A stretch of 64,000 nucleotides of DNA. Source: CAYNLK01 sp964398055. Its GTDB lineage: Bacteria; Chloroflexota; Anaerolineae; 4572-78; J111. Positions 49,856 to 57,390 of the stretch are shown here, one piece after another. A program made the translations under genes and the position numbers. The notes under the pieces are model-generated. The model worked only from the letters and a program-made list of their open reading frames with translations. It was not told the origin of the DNA and did not search any database. Position 1 is the first letter of the stretch. Each line of letters opens with the position of its first letter. The stretch covers positions 186,001-250,000 of the forward strand of contig CAYNLK010000001.1 in assembly GCA_964398055.1 (NCBI GenBank). The letters are read 5' to 3'.

Positions 49856-51579
49856 CAGGCCACCTCCTCGGTAGTTTGAGCCAATTCAGCCCGGCGGTAA
49901 AGTTCCTCAGCCAGCTCCAACACCGGCACTTCAGTCATCTCGCAAACGCCGGCCGGGCAGCGCCGCTCTTTGATGTGGGCTTCATACTCATCGCGGAAGA
50001 AACGAAGCGTACTCAACAAGGAGTTCGGCGCAGACTGACCCAGGCCACACAAACTGGTCTGTTGAACCATAACGCACAACTCCTCCAAAATTTGCAGGTC
50101 GGCCGGCGTGGCGCTGCCGTTGGTGATCCGCTTCAGAATCCCGTGCAATTCTACCGTCCCTACCCGGCAGGGAATACACTTGCCACAGCTCTCATCCATA
50201 CAAAATTGCATAAAGTATTTGGCCACATCCGGCATACAACTTTTATCATCCATCACGATCAAACCACCGGAGCCCATCATTGAACCCAGGGCGCGCAGGC
50301 TTTCGTAATCAACCGGGGTATCCAGGTGTTCGGCGGGAATGCAGCCGCCGCTGGGTCCGCCGGTTTGAGCCGCCTTGAATTTGCCTCCGTTGGGCACACC
50401 GCCGCCGATATCAAAGACAATCTCGCGCAGGCTAATCCCCATTTCGACTTCGATCAGGCCGGTGGTTTCTACCGTGCCGGCCAGGGCAAATATCTTGGTG
50501 CCCTTGCTCTTGGCTGTGCCAATGTTGGCGTACCACTTGGCCCCATTGAGAATGATCGGGGCGATGCTGCCGTAGGTTTCCACATTGTTGATCAGGGTTG
50601 GCTTGCCCCACAGGCCGCTCTCGGCCGGATACGGCGGCCGGGGGATCGGCTGGCCGCGCCGGCCCATAATGGAGGCCATCAGGGCTGTTTCCTCACCGCA
50701 GACAAACGCCCCCGCGCCGATGCGAATATCGATCCGAAAACTAAAGTTGCTATCCATCACCCGGCCGCCCAGTAAACCCCGCCGTTCGGCCGCCCGGATG
50801 GCTTTTTCCAGCCGTTTGGCGGCAATGGGATACTCGCCCCGGACGTAAAGATAGCCCTGGGTTGCGCCGACCGCATATCCGGCAATGGCCATCCCTTCCA
50901 GCAGCCGGTGTGGGTCAGACTCCATCAAGGTGCGATCCATATATGCGCCGGGGTCGCCTTCATCACCGTTAGCCACCACATACTTGATTTCGCCGGCAGC
51001 TTTGCGCACCAGGTCCCACTTCAAACCGGTAGGATAGCCGGCGCCGCCCCGGCCGCGCAGGCCGCTGCGGGTAATCGTTTCACAAACTTCCTCCGGCGCC
51101 ATTTCCCGCAAGGCATTGCCCAGGGCCATATATCCACCGCGGGCAATATAATCTTCCAGCCGTTCCGGGTCAATCAAGCCGCTATTAGCCAACACGATTT
51201 TCTTTTGCTTGGTGAAGAAAGGCGAGTCGTTGGGTAAGACATGGGCTTGTACCGCCTGGGGCGTCTCCGCGGCGACATGTTTCTCCACAATCTCCCGGGC
51301 AACTTCAGGGTTAACCCGTTCATAAATCACATCTGCCTGGCCGCTCATCTGCACGGTCACCACCGGTCCCCGACTGCAGGGGCCCATACAGCCGGTAGAG
51401 ATCATGGCCACTTCGGCCTTCAGCCCCTTTTCGGTCAAAGCCTCTTGCAAGGCTGCCTGCACGGCAGTTGCGCCTGACGATAAGCAGGGGGTGCTGGCGC
51501 AGCAGAGCAGCCGGCAGCGATACTGCTGTTGTCGTTCTTGCTCTTTTTCGGCTAATTCTTGTAACTCAACACGGTTCAT
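49855..51579 (-). CDS. hoxF: NAD-reducing hydrogenase diaphorase subunit HoxF (NuoF-like)
   Basis: A 574-residue subunit. The N-terminal thioredoxin-like [2Fe-2S] domain contains RLLCCASTPC and STGCMGPCSRGP. The core has the NADH/FMN site GLRGRGGAGYPTGLKW and NGDEGDPGAYMDR, and GAFVCGEETALMASIMGRRG. An SLBB-like segment precedes the C-terminal [4Fe-4S] motif ESCGKCIPCRVGT with a distal Cys (TSLCGLGQ). Its ATG overlaps the hoxE stop (ATGA) and its stop overlaps hoxU. It is the NAD(H)-reacting subunit. Confidence 0.96.
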   Translation of the reverse strand: MNRVELQELAEKEQERQQQYRCRLLCCASTPCLSSGATAVQAALQEALTEKGLKAEVAMISTGCMGPCSRGPVVTVQMSGQADVIYERVNPEVAREIVEKHVAAETPQAVQAHVLPNDSPFFTKQKKIVLANSGLIDPERLEDYIARGGYMALGNALREMAPEEVCETITRSGLRGRGGAGYPTGLKWDLVRKAAGEIKYVVANGDEGDPGAYMDRTLMESDPHRLLEGMAIAGYAVGATQGYLYVRGEYPIAAKRLEKAIRAAERRGLLGGRVMDSNFSFRIDIRIGAGAFVCGEETALMASIMGRRGQPIPRPPYPAESGLWGKPTLINNVETYGSIAPIILNGAKWYANIGTAKSKGTKIFALAGTVETTGLIEVEMGISLREIVFDIGGGVPNGGKFKAAQTGGPSGGCIPAEHLDTPVDYESLRALGSMMGSGGLIVMDDKSCMPDVAKYFMQFCMDESCGKCIPCRVGTVELHGILKRITNGSATPADLQILEELCVMVQQTSLCGLGQSAPNSLLSTLRFFRDEYEAHIKERRCPAGVCEMTEVPVLELAEELYRRAELAQTTEEVA

Positions 51580-52151
51580 GCTGCTGTCTCCTTAGTTTTG
51601 GGCGTATTCCCGTTGGCCCCGTTCGCCTGGCCCGTTGGCTGGCTCAAGACCGCTTTCACTTTTGCCAGGGTCGACTCGGCTGTTTCTTTGCCTAACACCT
51701 CGCCATCTAGCACCAAAATGGGCGCCAACCCGCAGCTCCCCAGGCAGCGCGCTTCAGATAGACTAAACTTACCATCGGGGGTAGTCTCTTCGGCCTTGAT
51801 GCCATACTCTTGTTGCAAGCGGGCCACAATTTCGGCCGCCCCCTTTACATAGCAGGCGGTTCCCATGCACACAATACAGGAATGTTCACCTTTGGGATTG
51901 AGCGAAAAGAAGTGATAAAAGGTGGCAACCCCGTAAACCCAACTGGGCGGCAGTTTCAACTGGCGAGCGACATACACCAGCAGACTCTCATCCAGGTAGC
52001 CAAAAGCCTCCTGGGCCACGTGCAACACTTCAATCAGGGCGTCTTGCTGATATTGCAAACGCTTTAAGGCGCGATCTACCAATTTGAAGCGAGCATCACC
52101 ACTAGGATGCTCGATGGAAGATATTGACTTTTTTTCTGTAGCCACAGGCAT
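51576..52151 (-). CDS. hoxE: NAD-reducing hydrogenase subunit HoxE (NuoE-like)
   Basis: The start is ATG 52151 (191 residues) with AAGGAG at ideal distance; an upstream TTG at 52193 is less likely. It is a thioredoxin-like [2Fe-2S] protein of the NuoE family: ALIEVLHVAQEAFGYLDESL, VYGVATFYHFF, SCIVCMGTACYVKGA and EARCLGSCGLAPIL supply the four cluster Cys. It is the first gene of hoxEFUYH and is coupled to hoxF by ATGA. Two pairs of DosR-like boxes and two candidate promoters lie in its 334-bp upstream region. Confidence 0.95.
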   Translation of the reverse strand: MPVATEKKSISSIEHPSGDARFKLVDRALKRLQYQQDALIEVLHVAQEAFGYLDESLLVYVARQLKLPPSWVYGVATFYHFFSLNPKGEHSCIVCMGTACYVKGAAEIVARLQQEYGIKAEETTPDGKFSLSEARCLGSCGLAPILVLDGEVLGKETAESTLAKVKAVLSQPTGQANGANGNTPKTKETAA

Positions 52152-52215
52152 AAGAACTCCTTCTGGTTCAATAACTGATTTAGAAGTTTTCAAATTATCT
52201 GTACAAAATTACTGT

Positions 52216-52276
52216 ATCATATTTTGATGTCCTATTGATAGTGACTTTTGTCACCAATTATTGTGATTTTTATCAC
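52216..52276 (-). promoter_or_regulatory. hoxE-proximal DosR-like box pair and promoter
   Basis: GTGACTTTTGTCAC (52241-52254) and GTGATTTTTATCAC (52263-52276) are perfect palindromes, centres 22 bp apart. The outer one extends to TTGTGA-N6-TCACAA. On the minus strand TATGAT (52221-52216) is a likely -10, giving a leader of about 58 bases to hoxE. The proximal box overlaps the -35 position. Confidence 0.72.
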
Positions 52277-52283
52277 AAAAATA

Positions 52284-52389
52284 ACTTAAAAAAATAAACC
52301 GCCAAGACATCCCAAGGAGACCGGGTTGATACCCAGCTCCTCGCGCGTCTTTGCGGTCCAGTCGCCGTTACTCTGTATTCAGCTAAGCA
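52284..52389 (-). ncRNA. candidate small RNA or leader ending in a strong terminator
   Basis: A consensus promoter at 52396-52424 would start a leftward transcript near 52389. It ends at a long hairpin: ACCGC, AAGAC, AGGAG and GGGT arms paired over 52298-52357 with a 4-base loop, then TTATTTTTTT. The product of about 100 nt contains no ORF. It could be a free small RNA, a hox leader with attenuation, or an incidental repetitive palindrome. Confidence 0.45.
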
Positions 52390-52395
52390 ATCCTA

Positions 52396-52453
52396 ATTAT
52401 ACTGTACGAACTGTTTGGTGACAAATTTCACATATAGCTGTGAACAAAATCAC
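52396..52453 (-). promoter_or_regulatory. distal DosR-like box pair with consensus promoter
   Basis: GTGACAAATTTCAC (52418-52431) and GTGAACAAAATCAC (52440-52453) have centres 22 bp apart. On the minus strand TTGTCA (52424-52419), 17 bp, TATAAT (52401-52396) is a near-perfect promoter whose -35 lies inside the proximal box, as in DosR-activated promoters. Confidence 0.7.
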
Positions 52454-52485
52454 CACTTCATTTTGAGTTGGTCAACACAGGTGAT

Positions 52486-52794
52486 TTAGGCCTCTTCACC
52501 GGGCCGACCGGTTTTTGGCTGGCCGTTCCAATCAACCGCCGCCGCCTGAATTAGCCTGTACACTTCATCTTCCAGGGTAACGTACGGGTCGGTCACGCCC
52601 AGTTCGGCGTACCGGTTCAGGTGATCAACCAGGCGGGCGTTCAGAGCTTCGGCAAAAGGCTGGAGAGCGCCTTTAGTATCGGCCTGAATGAGGCGGGCCA
52701 GGTGAACACTGGCAAACGTGTCGCCCCGCTGCAGGCAGTCGAGCAGACCCTCTACCTCGACCCGCAGATCAGTCGATCTTGGTTCATCAGGCAT
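52486..52794 (-). CDS. hypothetical protein
   Basis: A 102-residue protein from ATG 52794 with AAGGAG 9 bases upstream; a longer frame to 52824 lacks a site. The sequence is soluble, acidic and helical (LRVEVEGLLDCLQRGDTFAS; PYVTLEDEVYRLIQAAAVDW) with one Cys. I recognise no family. It lies just upstream of the hoxE regulatory region on the same strand, but is separated from hoxE by two promoters and a terminator. Confidence 0.6.
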   Translation of the reverse strand: MPDEPRSTDLRVEVEGLLDCLQRGDTFASVHLARLIQADTKGALQPFAEALNARLVDHLNRYAELGVTDPYVTLEDEVYRLIQAAAVDWNGQPKTGRPGEEA

Positions 52795-52882
52795 ACAGAC
52801 AAACTCCTTGTGGTTATTACTCACTCTATTTCAAGAGTAAGCGGTGAGGCTAGACTTCAAAAGTCCATAAAAGGCGATAAAT

Positions 52883-53317
52883 CTAAAGCAATTCCTGTAA
52901 GAAGGTCTTAAATAGAACCGGATTATCTTCCGGATAAATCTTGATTTCAATTACTGTTGAAGGGGTATTGTTACGGTATACGACTATATCCGGAGAATAT
53001 TTCCGACCATCACATCGGAGGGTTGGACTTTTAGCTAGGGTTAGCGAGTCCTTGACAAACTTATACTTATCACCCCACTTTATACCATTTTCATTAACCA
53101 ATACTCGCTCAAAATCCCCACCGAGGAAATGATATATCGCTCTAAAAATCAATACCTCCGAAAAACCGGTAATACCTTCGGCCCGGCCTACAAACAACTT
53201 TAATGCATCAAAGCCGCCGTAATAGGCATTAAATAGATCAACTGCACGCAGATCATTGAAATCACTCATCTGCTGATCTAATTTTTTTAACATTTCCTCC
53301 AATAATTCACCCAACAT
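52883..53317 (-). CDS. predicted PD-(D/E)XK nuclease-fold protein
   Basis: A 144-residue protein from Met 53317. The frame continues to 53386, but that part translates a repeat element and is probably not coding. The C-terminal half has YSPDIVVYRN followed by STVIEIKIYPED, matching the D ... ExK core of PD-(D/E)XK nucleases. The N-terminal half is helical with aromatic residues. It is more AT-rich than the hydrogenase genes around it, suggesting independent acquisition. No methylase, toxin or antitoxin partner is visible. It could be a remnant or a stand-alone nuclease; function is inferred from the motif only. Confidence 0.55.
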   Translation of the reverse strand: MLGELLEEMLKKLDQQMSDFNDLRAVDLFNAYYGGFDALKLFVGRAEGITGFSEVLIFRAIYHFLGGDFERVLVNENGIKWGDKYKFVKDSLTLAKSPTLRCDGRKYSPDIVVYRNNTPSTVIEIKIYPEDNPVLFKTFLQELL

Positions 53318-53372
53318 TGAGTTCAGCTTCCGAAATGTACAAAATACAAATCGTAGGTGGTAGCCAATCAGC

Positions 53373-53467
53373 GAGGCTAAAGCCATCGCTCTGAAAGGGC
53401 AAAGCTCTACGAGCTAAAATTTTAGCCCATCAGGGCTTCGTTCTTTCAGGCCGATGGCTTCAGCCTC
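53373..53467. repeat. 95-bp imperfect palindromic element
   Basis: Arms of 25 bp (GAGGCTAAAGCCATCGCTCT ... / CTTTCAGGCCGATGGCTTCA ...) match at 22 of 25 positions. They flank a perfect 14-bp palindrome, GCTAAAATTTTAGC (53413-53426). The arm core GGCTAAAGCC / GGCTTCAGCC also occurs in the element at 19208, suggesting a dispersed repeat family. Confidence 0.6.
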
Positions 53468-53540
53468 GGCCATTTGGCTAAATTTAAGTAGTTTGCCAAC
53501 AGAAACGCTTAAGCATCGGGCTATCGGCTTTGCTTCGCGT

Positions 53541-53606
53541 GCAACCATTCACTTGTTATCGGCAACCTGCCACCTGTAACTTGCTACCTGCCACTTGCAA
53601 CCTGCC
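53541..53606. repeat. short tandem word array after nfnB
   Basis: Repeated variants of cttgttatc, ggcaacctgcc, acctgtaacttg, ctacctgcc and acttgcaacctgcc lie immediately after the nfnB stop codon (53607). They are similar in style to the arrays after mvhG and hdrA. Confidence 0.6.
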
Positions 53607-55010
53607 CTACCACTCCCCGGTTTTCAAATACTCATCAATCGCTTTGGCCGCAATCTTGGCCTGACCCATCGCCAGGATAACGGTAGCGCCGCCGGTAGCC
53701 ACGTCACCCCCGGCAAAAACACCTTTCTTGGACGTCTTCATCGTCTGCTCTTCAACGTGGACCACCCCATATTTGCTGGTGTTCAGATCGGGGGTGGTTT
53801 TGGGAATGAGAGGGCTGGGACTTTGACCAATGGCGATGATAACGATATCGGCCGGGATGCGGAAGTTGGAGTTCGGCACGGGGACAGGTCGCCGGCGGCC
53901 TGAGGCATCCGGTTCGCCCAATTCGTTTTGGAGGCACTCCAATTCGGCAACCTGCTTTTGGCCGTTGCCGTGAATGGCCACCGGCGAAGTCAACAACATG
54001 AACTGGACGCCCTCTTCTTCAGCGTGATGAATTTCTTCAGCCCGGGCCGGCATCTCTTCGCGCGAGCGGCGATAGACCAGGATGGACTCTTCGGCCCCAA
54101 GCCGCAAAGCGGTGCGCGACGCATCCATAGCCACGTTACCCCCACCGATGGTGATCACCCGCCGGCCGCGAGCAATGGGAGTATCATATTCGGGGAAGCG
54201 GTAGGCTTTCATCAGGTTGGCTCGGGTCAGGTACTCATTGGCGGAGTAGACCCCGTTCAAATTCTCACCGGGGATGCCCAGAAACCAGGGCAGCCCGGCG
54301 CCCGATCCCAGGAAAATGGCGTCGAACTCCTCCAGCAGTTCGTCAATGGTGGCCGAACTACCCACCACAAAATCTTTGACCAGCTTGACCCCGAGGCTGC
54401 ACACATAATCGACCTCGCGCCGGACGATTGCTTTGGGCAGCCGAAACTCCGGGATGCCGTAGATGAGCACGCCGCCGGCCTCGTGGAGCGCCTCGAAAAT
54501 GGTGACGTGATGGCCCAATCTGGCCAGGTCTGCGGCCACGGTCAGCCCGGCCGGCCCGGAACCGACGACAGCAACTTTCTTGCCGGTTGGCGGGGGCAGC
54601 TCGGGGACAGGCAGCGGCCCTTGCTCCGCCTCCCAATCAGCCACAAATCGCTCCAGGCGACCAATGCTGACCGGCTCGAATTTTTTGCACATCACACAGA
54701 CGCCTTCGCACTGTTCTTCTTGCGGGCAAACCCGGCCCGTTATCGCCGGCAGGGCGTTCGTTTCCTTGATGAGATTGATGGCCCCGCGAAAATCTCCCTC
54801 GGCCACCAGCTTGATGAACCCGGGAATGTTGATCCCGACCGGGCAGCCGCCCATACAGGTTGGCCGGCCACATTGTAAACAGCGTTGCGCCTCGGCCATA
54901 GCTTGCTCTGGAGTGTAACCAAAGGGAACCTCGTTAAAATTTTTGGTTCGCTCGGCCGGAGGTTGTTCCGGCATAGGGGTTCTTTTGGGTATGATTTTCT
55001 TCTTGGCCAT
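53607..55010 (-). CDS. nfnB: NfnB/GltD-like FAD and Fe-S NADPH oxidoreductase subunit
   Basis: The start is ATG 55010 (467 residues, MAKKKIIPKRTPMP). The frame is open further upstream only because it overlaps nfnA. The N-terminal two-cluster domain has CLQCGRPTCMGGCPVGINIP and GRVCPQEEQCEGVCVMC. The FAD motif is KVAVVGSGPAGLTVAADLAR and the NAD(P)H motif RVITIGGGNVAMDASRTALR. YRRSREEMPAR and GVFAGGDVATGGATVI are also visible. The fold is that of the glutamate synthase small subunit, but pairing with NfnA (overlapping TGATG) identifies NfnAB, the electron-bifurcating NADH-dependent reduced ferredoxin:NADP+ oxidoreductase, or a close SudAB-type homologue. Confidence 0.88.
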   Translation of the reverse strand: MAKKKIIPKRTPMPEQPPAERTKNFNEVPFGYTPEQAMAEAQRCLQCGRPTCMGGCPVGINIPGFIKLVAEGDFRGAINLIKETNALPAITGRVCPQEEQCEGVCVMCKKFEPVSIGRLERFVADWEAEQGPLPVPELPPPTGKKVAVVGSGPAGLTVAADLARLGHHVTIFEALHEAGGVLIYGIPEFRLPKAIVRREVDYVCSLGVKLVKDFVVGSSATIDELLEEFDAIFLGSGAGLPWFLGIPGENLNGVYSANEYLTRANLMKAYRFPEYDTPIARGRRVITIGGGNVAMDASRTALRLGAEESILVYRRSREEMPARAEEIHHAEEEGVQFMLLTSPVAIHGNGQKQVAELECLQNELGEPDASGRRRPVPVPNSNFRIPADIVIIAIGQSPSPLIPKTTPDLNTSKYGVVHVEEQTMKTSKKGVFAGGDVATGGATVILAMGQAKIAAKAIDEYLKTGEW

Positions 55011-55894
55011 CAGACTGCTACCTCGACTATCTCTTGCGCATGCTGGCGCTCGTACTCTTCGCGGGCGCACTGCTGCTGCCACTGCTCCACCGCCAGTTGT
55101 TCCTGATCGCGATAATATTGCAACCGGGCCAGCAGGATGTCCCAATTGACCTTGTGACCGTCGAATTCAGGGCCATCCACACAGGCAAACTGGGCGCCTT
55201 CTTCCAGCACCACCCGGCAACCGCCGCACATACCGGTGCCGTCAACCATAATCGTGTTCAGGCTGACGATGGTCGGGACATTGAACGGCTTGGTGGTGAG
55301 GGTGACGAACTTCATCATCACGGCCGGGCCAATGGCCCAAATCCGGGCAATCTGGTTACCCGGTATCTCCAATAATTCTTTGAGTGGCTGGGTCACCAGG
55401 GCCTGGCGGCCATAGGAGCCGTCATCGGTGCAGACAATCAACTCGTCTGAGACCGCAGCCATCCGCTCTTCCCAAAAGAGTAAATCTTTGGTGCGGGCGC
55501 CAATGATGGAGATGACCCGGTTGCCGGCTTCCTTGAGGGCGCGAGTTATCGGAAAAATGGGGGCAATGCCAACGCCGCCGCCCACACAGACTACCGTGCC
55601 GTAATTCTCAATTTCGGTGGGATGTCCCAACGGCCCCATGACCGTAACAAAGCCGTCGCCCACATTCAATGTCCCCATCTGCATGGTGGATTTGCCGACC
55701 TCCTGAAAAATCAGGGTAATCGTGCCGGCAGCGCGGTCGAAATCGGCGATGGTCAGGGGGATGCGCTCGCCGGTTTCATCAATCCGCACGATGACAAATT
55801 GCCCCGCTCTGGCTCTGGTGACGACGTGGGGCGCCTCAACAACCATCAGCTTGACCGTTTCGCTCAATACCTGTTTCTCAAGAATCTTGTACAA
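55010..55894 (-). CDS. nfnA: NfnA/SudB-like FAD/NAD-binding and [2Fe-2S] subunit
   Basis: The start is TTG 55894 (294 residues), chosen because AGGAG lies 7 bases upstream and the protein then begins MYKILEKQVLS as in homologues. It has a ferredoxin-reductase-like fold: FAD region GQFVIVRIDETGERIPLTIA, NAD-binding region VCVGGGVGIAPIFPITRALK, a C-terminal cluster DGTGMCGGCRVV, and a later Cys (FACVDGPEFDGH). It resembles the PyrK/HydG-type subunits that pair with NfnB. The two genes overlap by one base. Its promoter (55925) has DosR-like boxes beside the -35. Confidence 0.9.
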   Translation of the reverse strand: MYKILEKQVLSETVKLMVVEAPHVVTRARAGQFVIVRIDETGERIPLTIADFDRAAGTITLIFQEVGKSTMQMGTLNVGDGFVTVMGPLGHPTEIENYGTVVCVGGGVGIAPIFPITRALKEAGNRVISIIGARTKDLLFWEERMAAVSDELIVCTDDGSYGRQALVTQPLKELLEIPGNQIARIWAIGPAVMMKFVTLTTKPFNVPTIVSLNTIMVDGTGMCGGCRVVLEEGAQFACVDGPEFDGHKVNWDILLARLQYYRDQEQLAVEQWQQQCAREEYERQHAQEIVEVAV

Positions 55895-55924
55895 GGTTCT
55901 TCTCCTGTCATTGAAACTTGACTC

Positions 55925-55990
55925 ATTATAAACCAAAAAGGATTATCAGTCATAGTGATAAATGTCACAAAATTGTATGACAAAGTTCAT
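55925..55990 (-). promoter_or_regulatory. nfnA-proximal DosR-like box pair and promoter
   Basis: GTGATAAATGTCAC (55955-55968) and ATGACAAAGTTCAT (55977-55990) have centres 22 bp apart. On the minus strand ATGACT (55953-55948), 17 bp, TATAAT (55930-55925) forms a promoter starting about 24 bases before the nfnA TTG. The proximal box ends 1 bp from the -35. Confidence 0.72.
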
Positions 55991-56149
55991 TACCAAAATA
56001 TAACCTGACCATAATTGCAGTGAAGGGTAAACTGGTTCAAACGCTGGTCGGTGTGAGGCTGTGGTCCGGTCGGGGAAATTATCATGATTTTAGCCGGTGA
56101 AGATCAAAATACAAGTCGAGGTGCCATGTTACCGGCTGATCAATATAAA

Positions 56150-56198
56150 ATAGGGATATCCTGAGCTTACTTCAAATTGTAGCTCAAGGTATCCCTAT
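56150..56198 (-). terminator. long hairpin between the two nfn box pairs
   Basis: Arms 56150-56167 and 56181-56198 pair at 17 of 18 positions (one G-U). On the minus strand the hairpin is followed by TTTATATTGA. It may end the leftward CBS-gene transcript or a short transcript from the box pair at 56205. Confidence 0.55.
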
Positions 56199-56204
56199 AT
56201 GAAA

Positions 56205-56240
56205 GTGACAAATGTCATTAATGTTAGTGACAGATGTCTT
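56205..56240 (-). promoter_or_regulatory. distal DosR-like box pair upstream of nfnA
   Basis: GTGACAAATGTCAT (56205-56218) and GTGACAGATGTCTT (56227-56240) have centres 22 bp apart, in the 419-bp gap between the CBS gene and nfnA. A minus-strand TACAAT (56181-56176) is a possible -10. Orientation is not certain. The rest of the gap (55991-56149) shows nothing I recognise. Confidence 0.62.
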
Positions 56241-56313
56241 TTTACCAGGCTGATGCAGTTCGCCGTGTTTTGCTTACATTTGTAACAGGTCCGCCTGCCA
56301 GTTGGGCGAAGGG

Positions 56314-56781
56314 TTACTGACTTGCCCTAACCGCAGAGGTGCCGTAGCCCCGACCCTCGATATAATTTTGCAGGTCGCGGATAAACAGTTCCTGTTCTGT
56401 GATGATCTCTTTGAGGACATCGCCGATTGAAATGATGCCAAGCAACTTGCCGTTATCGAGCACAGGCAGGTGCCGGACCCGCATATTGGTCATCAACTCC
56501 ATACATGCCTGCATTGACTGTTCCGGCTCGACCGTAATCACCTCTTCGGTCATGATTTCCCGAACCGGCGTATTCAGCGATGATTTTCCCTTCAAGATTA
56601 CTTTACGGGCGTAGTCCCGTTCGGACAGAATACCAACCAACTTCCCGGCTTCAACCACGGGTAAAGCCCCCACCCGTTTTTCGCTCAGTAATTTCAGAGC
56701 TTCAAAAACCGTAGCATCAGGAGAGATTGTCCAGGTCTCGGGATAGCCCTTACCTTGCAAAACTTGTTTGACCGTTATCAT
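56314..56781 (-). CDS. two-CBS-domain protein
   Basis: A 155-residue protein from ATG 56781 with a strong AGGAGGT. A tandem CBS pair: first DATVFEALKLLSEKRVGALP ... GKLVGILSERDYARKVILKG, second MTEEVITVEPEQSMQACMEL ... MRVRHLPVLDNGKLLGIIS. A Bateman module of this size usually binds adenine nucleotides and reports energy state. It lies between the hydrogenase operon and nfnA. Mycobacterial DosR regulons include similar small CBS proteins (Hrp1), a suggestive parallel only. Confidence 0.9.
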   Translation of the reverse strand: MITVKQVLQGKGYPETWTISPDATVFEALKLLSEKRVGALPVVEAGKLVGILSERDYARKVILKGKSSLNTPVREIMTEEVITVEPEQSMQACMELMTNMRVRHLPVLDNGKLLGIISIGDVLKEIITEQELFIRDLQNYIEGRGYGTSAVRASQ

Positions 56782-56871
56782 TACTCTACCTCCTGTTAGA
56801 TCATTGGGTAATAACTTTAGCGGAAATTTGTATGGCCTGACCCTACACCCTAAAGTATACAAGATGACCAC

Positions 56872-57372
56872 TCAATCAACAAGATAGGCCAGCCACTCGA
56901 TGCGCATATCGTGCAGACGTTGCCGGATCACCTGAGCAGCCTTCTGAGTCATCAAGTGAGCAAAGTGGCAATCCTTTTCAAAAACCTGGCGAAGTTCGCG
57001 GCAGTCAATCGCGACAACTTTAGCCGGGGTCATGGCCTTGGCTTTGGCCGTGGCCTGGTGGGGAGGGATCATGCCCGACCAGCCGAACACCTCGCCCGGT
57101 CCAACCGTGCTGACCACGACATCCTTGCTTTGCAGTTTGCGGTCGAACTGCTCCGACAGTTTGTGTTGCACGTCGCGGGCCGGGATTTCAAAAACAATGC
57201 CGATCACCCCTTCCCGGACCAGATAGAAGTGATCAACCGTGTCCCCTTCCCGGAAAAAGAGATGCCCGGCCTCGACCGTCAATTCGTCCGCGGCCTTGGC
57301 CAGGACATTGAGCTGATCCGGGCTCAAACCACTGAAAAACGGATAGCAACGAAACAGTTCAAGTGAAACCAT
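56872..57372 (-). CDS. cyclic-nucleotide-binding-domain protein without DNA-binding domain
   Basis: A 166-residue protein made of one CNB beta-barrel: FSGLSPDQLNVLAKAADELT, HLFFREGDTVDHFYLVREGV, GPGEVFGWSGMIPPHQATAK, and a C-helix ending IEWLAYLVD. The phosphate-binding cassette is not typical of cAMP receptors (GWSGMIPPHQATA in place of GE-x-ALL-xx-xPRxA), so the ligand may differ. The winged helix of Crp/Fnr regulators is absent, so it cannot itself be a DNA-binding regulator. It lies 18 bp after mvhA on the same strand and is probably in the hydrogenase transcript. Confidence 0.88.
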   Translation of the reverse strand: MVSLELFRCYPFFSGLSPDQLNVLAKAADELTVEAGHLFFREGDTVDHFYLVREGVIGIVFEIPARDVQHKLSEQFDRKLQSKDVVVSTVGPGEVFGWSGMIPPHQATAKAKAMTPAKVVAIDCRELRQVFEKDCHFAHLMTQKAAQVIRQRLHDMRIEWLAYLVD

Positions 57373-57390
57373 CTTGACCTCCCCGCCAAT

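Noticed and set aside
52261..52278. TTGTGA-N6-TCACAA as a Crp/Fnr or Rex site for hox
   Set aside because: The match is good and cannot be fully excluded. However, it is one of five phased pairs whose common denominator is RTGAY-N4-RTCAY, the only cyclic-nucleotide-type protein here lacks a DNA-binding domain, and no Rex is encoded in the window. The DosR-like reading explains all pairs better.
53318..53386. N-terminal extension of the nuclease-like protein
   Set aside because: The extension overlaps the palindromic repeat and has no ribosome-binding site. Met 53317 is preferred.
53928..54878. Plus-strand open frame of 316 codons over nfnB
   Set aside because: Antisense shadow of a well-conserved Fe-S flavoprotein gene.
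53607..55010. Glutamate synthase small subunit (gltD)
   Set aside because: No large subunit is nearby, and the gene overlaps an NfnA-type partner, so NfnB is the better call.
55010..55894. Dihydroorotate dehydrogenase electron-transfer subunit (pyrK)
   Set aside because: It has the same fold, but no pyrD is present and the one-base overlap with nfnB points to NfnA.
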